From the NCBI RefSeq assembly GCF_026745355.1, contig NC_079203.1, positions 4,264,726-4,328,725 on the forward strand: 64,000 bases of DNA, read 5' to 3'. This document shows, piece after piece, positions 37,191-47,135 of the stretch. The stretch's first letter is position 1. Every line of letters starts with the position of its first letter. This stretch comes from Beta vulgaris subsp. vulgaris (Eukaryota; Streptophyta; Magnoliopsida; Caryophyllales; Amaranthaceae). The notes beneath the pieces were generated by a model, which had not been told where the DNA came from, did not search any database, and saw only the letters and a program-made list of their open reading frames with translations. The translations under genes and the position numbers were made by a program.

Positions 37191-37834
37191 CCGACTTCAC
37201 CTTATTCCATTCCGACCCAAATTCACCCAACCCAGATACCGGCCGACCCATTCTCACCCGACCCATTTCCGACCCAGTTCCGAGCTCCTCTCACCCAGTT
37301 TCACCCGACCCAAGTTCACCCGACCCACCCAGTTCCGACCCATGACACGGTGTCACCCAAATTATTCCGACCCAAATCATTCCGACCCAGCTTGGGTCAA
37401 CCCAAACCCAGCCAGTGACCCAGATTGACACCTCTAGGCAGATCTGATGTAGATCGTAGGATACAGTGATTTGCATAGCATATCATGTACCTTCGACGCA
37501 AATTCTTTGTTCATTTTATACTCATTGGCTGGAGTCTTTCACCATTTGTGTCGCACCTTCGTGCATGTTCGATGTATATTGTTGGATCCAAAAACCTTGG
37601 GCTTTAATTATCTGCGTTGAACATTGGTGAACGTCCGACGCACATCCTATCTGCGTCGCACACTAGGGCCAATCCGACGCACATTGTCGAATCAAAAAAC
37701 CTTGGGCTTTAATCATCTCCATTAAATATTCGTTGACGTCCGACTCAAATGGTATTTCCGTCGCACCCTTAGGCACGTCTGACACACATTATTGGATCCA
37801 AAAGCCCTTTACTCCTTATATAATAGAGATTAAA

Positions 37835-38470
37835 AATATATTATTAAATGAATTACCGAGTCCTCAACTCATTAATTATAAGGTTGGGTTGGATTGTAAA
37901 TTTTAACCCATTTACCTAAAGAGGTTGGGTTAGGGTTGATGATTTTAACCCATTTACGTTAATGGGTCAAAATGAACACAACACAGGTCGATCCATTACC
38001 AGTTATAAGTCAAACATTAAAAGTTACTTTAAACACTACTTCACCAAACATTTTCCACCACTATTAGAGTTTTGACTTAGTCTAAACACTAAAAGCATCT
38101 TCAAAAACTATTGTCGAACAAGGTCATAGGGTCTGTTTGGCATAACAAAAGTAGCTGGTAGTTGTAAACATCAAACTTTTTGCTGTCAAGGTAAGTGTTA
38201 GCTTTTAATTATGAAACTAACTGTCTAAAGCATAAATTTTCAGTATTAATAGTTGCCGACAAAATTTCAATGTGTAAATTATATGTAAAAAAAGGTAATA
38301 ATATTAACTTTTAACAAAACTTACTCAAAAATTAAAAATTATATAAATACATCCAAAAGTTACTTTAACAAATAGTAAAATAATTTTTCAAAATATAAAA
38401 ACTACTTAAAACTCTACTTCAAAACTGCGCCGAACAAGCCCCAAGTCTCTCTCTAGAACTTAAAAATTTC
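37835..38470. repeat. Right half of unit-2 hAT plus block B copy 2
   Basis: It matches 50390-50690 from CTTATATAATAGAGATTA onward and matches 26181-26790 from AAACACTACTTCACC onward. It is the upstream flank of the second microprotein gene. No gene. Confidence 0.7.
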
Positions 38471-38534
38471 TATGAACAAAGAGGCCTAACCGCCTAACTA
38501 ACTAACCTCTTCAAGCCTTTCCCCCCCGGCCCCC

Positions 38535-38541
38535 TATATAA
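38535..38541 (+). promoter_or_regulatory. TATA box of microprotein gene copy 2
   Basis: TATATAA in CCCCTATATAAGTCCTAA, 131 bp before the ATG at 38672, with the same context as copy 1. A C-rich tract (CCCCCCCGGCCCCC) stands just before it. Confidence 0.75.
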
Positions 38542-38671
38542 GTCCTAACTAACAACCTTTTTCGCGTTATAACACAAGAAAACCTTCATCTTCTTCTTAC
38601 TCTCTTTCAAACCTTCATCTCTCTTCTGTCTTCTCCCTCAAAAAATAAAAAAAGCTTCATTCTCTTCTTCC

Positions 38672-38881
38672 ATGGCTTCTTACTCGGGTTATATACCGAG
38701 CAGAACTGACGCATTAGTCTATTACACTGACATTGCATTATTACTTTCTCTTATACTTGTGTTGTGCATTTCCTTTATATGCAATCATAATAGAGTAAAC
38801 AGTTGCTTCCAGAAATTTTTCAGCAGTATTTGTAATGCTGCTGCTGGTGCCCCTGGTGGTTCTGAAATTGAACTCAACTGA
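38672..38881 (+). CDS. Small single-pass membrane protein, copy 2 (69 aa), function unknown
   Basis: Paralog of the gene at 27000. The 69 residues comprise a polar N-terminus (MASYSGYIPSRTDA), a hydrophobic segment at about 20-38 (DIALLLSLILVLCISFIC), a Cys/Phe-rich juxtamembrane part and a tail ending EIELN. The proteins are strongly diverged outside the membrane segment and the last residues, while the flanking UTR and intron DNA is far more similar. That suggests relaxed or diversifying change in the coding part. The ATG follows a conserved TATA box and CT-rich leader. The splice donor at 39008 (ATGAAG|GTACTT) and downstream exons at 39279-39338 and from 39868 match copy 1. No family was recognised. 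Confidence 0.6.
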   Translation: MASYSGYIPSRTDALVYYTDIALLLSLILVLCISFICNHNRVNSCFQKFFSSICNAAAGAPGGSEIELN

Positions 38882-39278
38882 AATTTTCCATTTTCTTTTC
38901 ATTTCTTTTTCTTCTTCCTTTTTTTTTTCTGTTTCTTTCGACTTTCGGTTTTTTTTTTGCTTTCTTTCCATCTGGGTCTTAGTTCTTACGGTTCAACAAA
39001 CATGAAGGTACTTCTTCTCAATCTTGAATTCATTTTTGCACTAATTTTATTGAATTCTTGGGATTTCATGGGTTTTCTTTTTGGGGTTTTTTTTCTACTC
39101 TGTTTTATGAAATACAAGTATAATTATACCGGGTACATTGATTTTGTAAAGTTTCCACTAGAAAGAACAAATTAAACCCGAATTTCCCATAATTCATGTA
39201 TTCAAATTAATAACATCATGATTACATTTGTTATTGCAAGTTTAAAGTGCTAATGAATTTCTTTGTGTTTGTATGTAG

Positions 39279-39944
39279 ATGATCAGTATGTTGTTTGCAA
39301 TGGTTGCAAGAGTTCGTTTCAAAAAAAGATGTTTACAGGTAATTATGACTCATCGGTTTTTGAGTGTGTTTTGATTGCTAAAATCTTCTTGTCTTAAAGT
39401 TACATTTTATGTTAAACTACAGTATACGTTTTGTTCTTGATATTTTGCCTTTTCCTGTCAACTTATGTGTTTATATATATACAACAATAGCTAGTTGCCT
39501 GGTCAAAACAACATTATTCAGTTGATAAAGATTTGGAAATTTGCTTAGTTTGGTGCTCAGAACTGTCTTAGAGAATGAAGGAGCCTGTAACGACATGTCG
39601 AATTTCGCCTACATTGTCTGATGTTACTATGATAAAAGTATTTGTATCCAAGGCTTGTGTCTTTCATGATAGTGCAATGTTTGTTCTTGACATGACCCAT
39701 AACTTTGGTTGCTTTTACCTTGTTTTTCTTCTTTACACCCCTAAACTTTTCCCAGCTAAACAACACCTCAAAAAGAGGATATTGTTTGCTGATGAATGTA
39801 ATAGTATGCTAGTGGAAATATGCCACTGAAACTGTTCTAACTGATTGTATGTCATTTGTGGTTTTAGCTATGGCAGAAGGCCGGTTAGCGACTGCTGAAG
39901 ATTACGAAGCTGACTACCAACTTTTTGCTGCTAATTCTTTGTGA
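39279..39944 (+). CDS. Conserved downstream exons of microprotein gene copy 2 (second reading frame)
   Basis: Exon 39279-39338 (acceptor TATGTAG, donor CAG|GTAATT) joins exon 39868 onward (acceptor GTTTTAG). One frame reads DQYVVCNGCKSSFQKK then MFTAMAEGRLATAEDYEADY and QLFAANSL, with the stop at 39942-39944. Against copy 1 there are +3 and +6 nt indels that keep the frame, and the third exon begins identically. The alternative MKMISMLFAMVARV... frame also stays open to a stop after LWQKAG. The CNGC...AMAEGRLAT frame looks like a genuine protein C-terminus but lacks an obvious in-frame start in exon 1, where an in-frame TAG occurs. Whether it is translated cannot be decided here. Confidence 0.45.
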
Positions 39945-41020
39945 GTTTGAAGGGTGCTGATTCAGACTAGAAGCTTACTGCGAACACGACCGCAACATTC
40001 CATATATGTAGCGAAAGCAGTGTCTTTTCTTTCAATATTGCGTCAAAGAAGTAGATATAACAACACCAGGCACCAGCTAATAATTAATTGACATATGATT
40101 TTGTAACTCCTCCACAATGTAGCATATTTGTGAATTGATTCTCGAACAACTAGTCTCTTAAGTTTTTGACAATTAGTGGCATCATAATGTATAGTGATTC
40201 TCGACCGAGTATTTTCTCCTATCTTGCACGTTCTAATTTGATTAGTTTGCATCCATAGCTGCTGTTTTTTGTGCTAGCTTTTAGTAAATGTTCCAGATTT
40301 CTAAGTGTTCAAAGAATTTGAAGTTTGAACTTACACTATGCCTTACACTATTATATGTAATCTGATTCTCTTTATGAGAACAGAGACTACAGAATTCATT
40401 CTCTTTCTACCTTATGTTGGAACTAAGCCCCCACTCGCCCAGGCCCCCACCTAAAGTGTCTTAGTATGAAATTGTTGTGCAAATGAGCAATCCGGTTGCA
40501 ACGAGTTATTGTTTTCAAGTTATAGGTTCCGAATCACGCAATTAAGAAATGAGGTAAGTTGACTCAAAATAGGCAACAATGAGCTAAAATGATCAAAGTT
40601 TGCATGAAATTGTCCAAAAATAATTTAATCACCTAGAATGGGTCTGGGTCGCACCCGAAACGCGGGCCAAGAAATTGTGCCCAGAAACCCGCACACTTTC
40701 GGGCCGGTTAGGGCTAACGAGTTGGGTCGTCCATGTTGGATACCTCTAATCTAATGTTATGACTTATTGTCTGAGTAGTTATTTAAAAAAAAAAAAATAG
40801 ATAAGCTTTTTTTTTAATAAAAAATCATCTAAATAGTTTTGTATTTCACGGTGCGATTTGGTTATACAAAGATTGAAACCTAACTCAAACCATAAACACC
40901 CCACAATTTTGAAATTGCAAACCGATCCAAACCGCGAAGAAACGGATTAAGTTGTGGTTCGGTGTGGTCCAAAGCACACTCTAAACACCCCTACATTTTT
41001 GTTTGTCGGACAATTTTATC
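39945..41020. other. 3' flank of microprotein gene copy 2
   Basis: Non-coding. Mostly alignable with 28200-29660 but shorter, lacking the extra repeats of copy 1. A degenerate hAT-like end, GATACCTCTA, lies near 40740. No gene seen. Confidence 0.5.
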
Positions 41021-41024
41021 TTTA

Positions 41025-41395
41025 TTGTCCTATGTACATTAACAGTTTTACCCCTGCTAGATGTTAGTAAACACCTAATTAAATAACTATTTGTGAAAAA
41101 TTTGTAATGAAAAAATCATGCCAAAATTTATCTTATGAGACTTTTTGGTTGTAGACCACCACTTATGGCTACTCTATTCGGCAAACGTAGTTGTTGCTGT
41201 AGCAAACTATAGTATTAACCGTTAGTTATTGACTGGTTGTTAACAGTTAGATACTAGATATTTGACTGTGAAAATTTCTTTTGTGATAATTAGTGTTTGC
41301 TAAAATTACCTATTAGTTTCAGAAAATTAAAAAAATGGACTATATTATCAAAAGCTACTCCATAAGCTAATGTTTATATCTCTTCTAAAACAATA
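41025..41395. repeat. Tandem-unit block A, copy 3
   Basis: Third copy of the block at 25240-25610 and 29680-30070. It shows a third duplicated unit begins here, although no third microprotein gene follows in the window. Confidence 0.75.
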
Positions 41396-41402
41396 GTTCA
41401 AA

Positions 41403-44400
41403 TACAGTTGGCAAAAGTCGACCCACCCAACCCAACCCAACCCAATAATAGTTGGTTAGCTTAAGATTTTTGACCCGTTTAACTAAATAGGTTGACCTAA
41501 TCCGTTCCATTTACCATTACAGAAAACAAGATTTGCATCGTATGTCACACCATCATTTGCGTAGGATATGGACCTGATGCTACAGGCCTCGAGCAAATGT
41601 GTCATAGAAGATCTACATCGGACGGACGCACATGACTCCTTCAGCCAAGCACTAATACATGGTCTTAAGGAGCCATTTGCATCGCACCCTCGGCTTTGTG
41701 CGATGCAAATATTCCGCACAAGCACATCATTCATCAAATTTGCATCATTTATGGCTCTAAGTCCGGCGCAAATAGTCCACACAAGCACAACATCTTAAGG
41801 ATTCATCTTCGTCGTTTATGGCTCTAAGTCCAACGCAGCAAGCCGTTGTTTTCTTTGACTAGCTTTATTGTTTTTACGACCAGAATAAACTCTCAAATTT
41901 GTGTAAAGTTCAACAAATATGTAAACAAATAACCATCAATTTACCACCAAAAAATAAACTAAATTCCCTACATTTTCAAATCTAAAATTCATCATATTTG
42001 TGTCATCAAATTTACCATCAAATGAGAAGAAAAAATCCCATAAATTCTCTGATCTAAAAAAATAGAAATAGCTTGCAACACTAGAAACTCAACACTAGAA
42101 GAAAAAAAAATTAGCACTACAAATTTAATAGTGGCTTTTGGATACATTAGAAGAAGAAAAAAATTCAACAACATCATCAAATTTAGCGACAAATTCTAGA
42201 TCTATAAAAAAAATTCAACTAAAACTAAATTCTAGAACCTTGATCTCTTCAACTTCAACACACACTCGACGGTGAATTGATATCCTCAACAACACTCGAA
42301 TTTGTTATGTTCTTCAACCTTGCATAATATTCGAATTCAGCAGCGAGTTGAAATCAATGGTGAAATCAGCCGCAAAACCTGAGAATCTAAAAAAATCAGC
42401 GGCGAGTTGAGAAATGAGAGGCGAACAGTGAAAGCTTTAATGGCAATATCAACGGCAAAACCCGAAACCCTAAACAAATCAACAACAAGTTGAGAGATAA
42501 GAGAACGGTGAAAGCTTCAATTTCACCAAAGGTTGAGATGAGATGTGAAATTCAAGCGAGAGAGAGAGACAGACGAGATAGATCTAGGTTGGTGAAAGAG
42601 AGAAATGATTGGTTAGAGAAAGAGGAAGGGAGAGAGAGACACGGCTGGTGAGGGAGAGAGATGTGGACATGTGGTGAGATCTAGGATTAAGGGGTGAATT
42701 GGTGAAAGTGGGGTTATATATTGTAACACTAGTGGAAAAAATCTTATATGTCACTTAGTAACAGATGCGGTTTTTATAAAATCGCATCAGAAAATCAACA
42801 GTAAAATGAGAGGGAAATTTGGGACGACAATCTGATGCGGTCCTCTTGTGGACCGCATCAGATTAAAAAAACTGATGCGGTCCTCTTGTAGACCGCATCA
42901 GATTAAAAAAAACTGATGCGGTTTTTTAATAATCTGATGCGGTTCAGAGGACTGCATCAGATTTTTATTATTTTTCTCTCAAAATCCTTGGCCCAGCACG
43001 CTGAACTCGGATGGCCCAGCACGCAAGCTTCGGCCCACGCACGCTGAAATCCTTGGCCCTCGTCACTCTTCTCTCCTACTAACCCTAACTCCCCTCCTCA
43101 CACTTCTCTCCTCCTAACCCTAACACTCTCCTCTCTCGCTCACTCATCAGATACACACTCATATCTCTCTCTCTCTCATTAGATACACTCGCCTCTCTCT
43201 ATCTTATCAGATAAACTCTCCTCTCTCTCTTTCTCATCAGATACACTTTCCTCTCTCTCCACTCTCACGCCACCACTCTCATGGTCTCACCCTCTCGAGC
43301 CACCACTCTAATCCCTCATCACCCTAACTCTAACACTCTTCTTTCGAAACAATCGAATTTAGATTTGAAACAATTGAACCCTAAATAATCGAATCCACAA
43401 ACGCCATTAAAGAAACTCAAAGAACAAAGCACCATTAAAGAAAATCAAAGGAAGAAGCGCCAATAAAGAAAATCGAAAGAAACGCGAAGGAAGAAGCGCG
43501 AAGCGAATTTAGATCTGAAACTAGTGATTTTTTTGTTAAATTTCTCTAATTTTTTGCGTTTAATTTCTCTAGTTTTTCCGTTTGATTTCTCTTTGCGTTT
43601 GATTTCTTCTTTTTTTTTTCATTTATATTCTCGTTTTCTAGTATTTTCGTTCAATTTATTTTTTTAATTTCGTTTTTATTTTGTTATTAGTTTTTTTTTG
43701 TAATTTATTCTCGTTTTTATTATGTTATTAATTTTATTTGTAATTTTTTTCTTTTTTATTCTGTTAATAATTTTATTTGTAATTTTATTTGTAATTTTTA
43801 TTTTGTTATTAGTTTTATTGTTATTTATTTTCATTTTGTTTGTATTTTCTCTTAGATTTTTGTTTTTTTTGGTTGATTTTTGTATTTATTTGCATTATTA
43901 ATTCGATTCAAGATTTATTTGTAATTATTTTTTAATCTGTTTTATTTGTAATTTTTTGGCAATGATATAAATATTGTAACATGTTTCATTGGTTTTATTT
44001 TTGTAATTTTGTTGTTGTTGTAACATTGTTGTTGTTAGTGAAAATGAAACGTAGTAGTGAAGACCTACAGCTTGCAGGTATGCACTTTTTTATGACATTA
44101 CTTTAGACAATCTGATGCGGTTCTTAGATAAAATCGCATCAGTAAATTATTTACTAATGTGGTTTTTACCTTAAAACTATATTAGTTAATATGATTTACG
44201 GATGCGGTTTTAAGGTAAAACTGCATCAGTAAATATTATGGATCTGCTGCAAGACTACCTGATGCGGATCAAAACTGCATCAGTAAATCCGATTTTGACC
44301 GCATCAAATGGCCTTTTTTCCACTAGTGTAAGATCATTTGCATAGCATAGGCCCAGTAGATCCAACGCAAATCATAAATCATGATAGGGCGTAGGATTTA

Positions 44401-44736
44401 CGTCAGGTGGGATAAGTAGATCTGATGCAGATCGCTGGATACAGTGATTTGCATCTCATATCATGTATCTTTAACTGAAGTCCTTAACCATCTGCGTCGC
44501 ACCTTCCTGCATGTCTAACGCACATTCTCGGATCCAAAAACCTTGGGCTTTAATCATCTACTTCGAACATTGGTGAACGTCCTATCGACGCACATCCTAT
44601 CTGCGTCGCATACTAGGGACATTTTGACACACATTGTCGGATCCAAAAACCTTGGGATTTAATCATCTATGATGAACACTCGTTAACGTCTGACACAAAT
44701 GGTATTTGTGTCGCACCCTTGGGCACATCTGACGTT
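41403..44736. mobile_element. Unit-3 hAT left half plus CACTA-like element (truncated)
   Basis: It starts TACAGTTGGCAAAAGTCGAC like the unit-2 hAT. From about 41516 it follows the GCGTCGG-repeat CACTA-like element of unit 2 (GCATCGCACCCTCGGCTTTG; CTTAAGGATTCATCTTCGTC). It lacks the solo LTR and the 5-kb hAT of unit 2 but carries its own CACTA insertion at 42729-44329. It breaks off at 44736, where a TGTAACACCCC LTR-like sequence begins. The matching right half of the hAT is at 50390-50578. Confidence 0.6.
42729..44329. mobile_element. Complete non-autonomous CACTA element with TAA target duplication
   Basis: It begins CACTAGTGGAAAAAA and ends TTTTTTCCACTAGTG, perfect inverted repeats with the CACTA start. 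TAA stands directly before and after it (3-bp duplication, as for En/Spm). The subterminal regions hold repeated CTGATGCGGT/ACCGCATCAG motifs (42840-42965 and 44110-44310). The interior is a CT-rich leader (about 43070-43330), T-rich intron-like DNA (43540-44030) and a short ATG-containing exon-like piece ending GCTTGCAG|GTATGC near 44043-44080. There is no transposase gene. The paralogous site at about 32345-32350 is empty. Confidence 0.92.
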
Positions 44737-45190
44737 GTAACACCCCTAAAATCCATACACGTCTAAACTACGTTGCATCGACTTTGGGAGTGTTACCACC
44801 GCGGTGAAACACAATGCTTATTGAAATTAAAACATTAACTTACTCTTTATTATGAAAAATAAATTGTAGCGGAAATAAAATGTTAACTTAACTACAACTC
44901 GAAAAATCACCATTGTCCCCTTTTCATTTGAAACCATTAGCTAAGTAAATCATAAACAAACTCTAGAAGATTCAACCAAAACACTTTAAAAGTTTATAAA
45001 CCAAAGAGTCTCCCATGTAACCCCGAACTCATGCATCATCATCAGCATACCTAATCTATTCTCCATTGAAATATCAATGGTTTATCACGTACATGTCAAC
45101 AAGCAAACACAAATAACAAACAATCAGATATGCTGAGTACGTACTTAAACAGTTAAATAATACACTAAGCATGATCAAAATAATAAGAAT
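44737..45190. mobile_element. LTR-like sequence related to the solo LTR
   Basis: It starts TGTAACACCCCTAAAATCCA and follows the solo LTR at 31120 through CACCGCGGTGAAA and GCTGAGTACGTACTTAAA, then diverges near 45180. It interrupts the CACTA-like element right after GACATCTGACG-type sequence. No matching right border (TATTACA plus target duplication) was found, so the element is longer, rearranged or truncated. Confidence 0.6.
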
Positions 45191-46455
45191 CATTCCTAGA
45201 CAAGATACTACGATAGTATTACATTTTATTACTTTTATAATTTGATTGGCAACGGATGGGCACCGTCATCTATCTAGAATAATCATACGGTATACTTAAT
45301 CTTTAATAGAAAACTTGGTCTATTAGATGGAATATAAATGTGGTTTCGTTCTGCTTCACACCCATCACCTTACCCCCAAGATCGAACGGAACCTTCCGCT
45401 TACTTGAGTTATAAAAAGTTATAAGGACTCTATTGTCGTCACAGTAGGCCTATGTAGGAGTGTAGAAAAAGTCTCACACTCCCCCTATTGTTCACTACTT
45501 GTAGCCTGTAGGGATTCCAACTACAAGTTTATTGCTAACTATACTTCTTAGTGATACTCATTCATATAACATAAAGCATATGATTATTTTATCTTCCTTC
45601 TTAGGTACTTTACTTAAGTCTTTATAGGCAACCTCTTGTAACATCCTTGATACAACATTTAATCATAGGATTCTAATCCAATTCTCATTTCATGCTTGTG
45701 ATACGATAGAATTACGCATTCCAATAATGATTCATTCCAACTCACAAGGAAATACATACAAATTTCCAATTGATTTCATGTTACCAAACAATCTTATTAA
45801 TCATAATAGTTCCCTATGATGTTCTAGGTTCTAATGAAAGAATTCATAACTTAAACATGCTACTTTTTTTTTCCTTCTTCCAATTTTCCTACAAATTAAA
45901 CCAATAGGGTAATGAATAGATGGACTCTAAAAATAAAGTATTTGTATAGTAAACACATTTTTCATATTATAAATATTAAATAAATCAAATTAGCATGTAT
46001 AAGTAGTACTAGCATCAAGCAAGTAATTTATTGAGCGTATTTTTCATATTTTAAATCAATTTTATTACTTAAGTAATCTAACTCTTAAAACGTTCAGTTT
46101 GCGCCTCCGAATTACCTGTGCATACACCACTAACTAACTACACTAACATTATGGAATTGAAGTTTGTTAGAATTAATATCCCACAACATTATAATTAATC
46201 AAAATAATATAATCATGTAAATATTCGAATAGATAAACAATTAATTTAAATAACTTAATTTTGATTAAGCTCATAACCAATTCTCCATAAGTCATCAATA
46301 AGCTAATTGTTTCAAAATAAAATAAATCTATATTATAATAATACGAAGTCATAAAATTTAACCTAAGAGAAAATAAAACTAACTTAGATAATAATTAACT
46401 AGAATAAAAACTACATTATCTGTCATCATTAAAATAGTGAATACAACACCTACAA
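45191..46455. other. AT-rich sequence upstream of Agenet-ENT gene, with a partial repeat
   Basis: No gene was recognised. 45885-46090 (AAACCAATAGGGTAATGAAT ... TTACTTAAGTAA) is repeated at 46455-46640 and again at 61343-61535. The stretch between holds no clear element. 45230-45560 may be the interior of the retroelement starting at 44737, but no gag or pol frame is visible. Confidence 0.5.
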
Positions 46456-47135
46456 AACAAACCAATAGGGTAATGAATAGATGGACTCTAAAAATAAAGT
46501 ATTTGTATAGTAAACACATTTTTCATATTATAAATATTAAATAAATTAAATTGGCATGTATAAGTAATACTAGCATCAAGCAAGTAATTTATTGAGCATA
46601 CTTTTTCATATTTTAAATCAATTATAGTACTTAAGTAACCTAATTCTTAAAATGTTAAAATATAAGAAGAAATTCTATTATAAGTCTCATAACTTATACA
46701 AAAAAGAAAATATAATGGGGTAAAATAATGTATAAATTAGAGTCTTATCAACCATCTAAAAAAAATAAACTTTCGTCGAAATTATAACACGGTTTGAATA
46801 TTACTAGCCCAATCATCATCATCATTATCAAAACGAAGATATCTCCTAAACGCAGTTTGAGCAAGCATAATTGTCATACAAAGTATTGTAAAGTAACTAA
46901 AAGATATCCTAATATAACTCGAACTAGAAAAAGATATTTACTAATCCAAATCCTATTAGGCTATTACTATTCTCTACGTAATCTAATTAAGCAGGGACTC
47001 CTTGAGACCTTGATAAATGAATCACCCCTTAGTAGTTAGTAGCAACAAACGCAGTTCAGCTTGATCACCAAAAAGAAAAGAAAAAAAAAAAAGGATCACA
47101 AAGAAACAGACGCAGTTCAGCTTCATCCACCAACA
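46455..47135 (+). promoter_or_regulatory. Upstream region and 5' UTR of Agenet-ENT gene
   Basis: This sequence is shared with 61343-62141 in front of the pseudogene copy, apart from different small insertions. It includes a purine-rich leader at 47068-47110 (AAAAGAAAAGAAAAAAAAAA). A direct repeat, ACGCAGTTCAGCTT, occurs at 47050 and 47110 in the leader. No distinct TATA box is evident. Confidence 0.5.

Larger units (their letters stand above)
32449..37436. mobile_element. 5-kb non-autonomous hAT element with subterminal minisatellites
   Basis: It starts TAGAGGTGTCAAAAACTGGG and ends CCCAGATTGACACCTCTA. The 8-bp target duplication GGCAGATC is at 32441-32448 and 37437-37444. Unit 3 shows the empty site (GGGATAAGTAGATCTGATG near 44420). 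The left arm has GACCCA/ACCCAGTT repeats, including four identical 31-bp units (32779-32902). The right arm (36715-37190) has about 14 units of a 33-bp repeat, GACCCAAGT-ATTCCGAAAGC-CGATTTCTTCC type. The 3.4-kb interior is AT-rich and has no transposase. Frames across the arms are repeat artefacts. Confidence 0.85.
30210..37820. mobile_element. CACTA-like element with GCGTCGG subterminal repeats (unit 2), host to nested insertions
   Basis: Both ends are crowded with direct and inverted TTTGCGTCGG/CCGACGCAAA motifs (30230-30545 and 37450-37800), the usual organisation of En/Spm subterminal regions. The left terminus reads ATTAGTACAAAATCC; the right terminus is less clear. The inner left part (30600-31110 and 32040-32340) holds GA-rich leader-like DNA. 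It is interrupted by a solo LTR (31120-32032) and a large hAT (32449-37436). No transposase gene was found. The paralogous copy at 41516-44736 confirms the internal order. Confidence 0.6.
30081..38007. mobile_element. hAT-like element split by nested insertions (unit 2)
   Basis: The left end TAGAGTTGGCAAAAGTCGAT (30081) and right end ATCGATCCATTACCAGTTATA type (ending 38007) are inverted-repeat related. The hAT halves are 30081-30209 and about 37835-38007. All DNA between them is a CACTA-like element carrying further insertions. The unit-1 copy at 25611-26180 lacks this filling. The 8-bp flanks (AGTTCAAA and AGTCAAAC) are similar but not identical. Confidence 0.6.

Noticed and set aside
44737..46790. 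Complete LTR retrotransposon
   Set aside because: A second LTR, primer-binding site, gag/pol frames and target duplication were not found, so only an LTR-like start is annotated.
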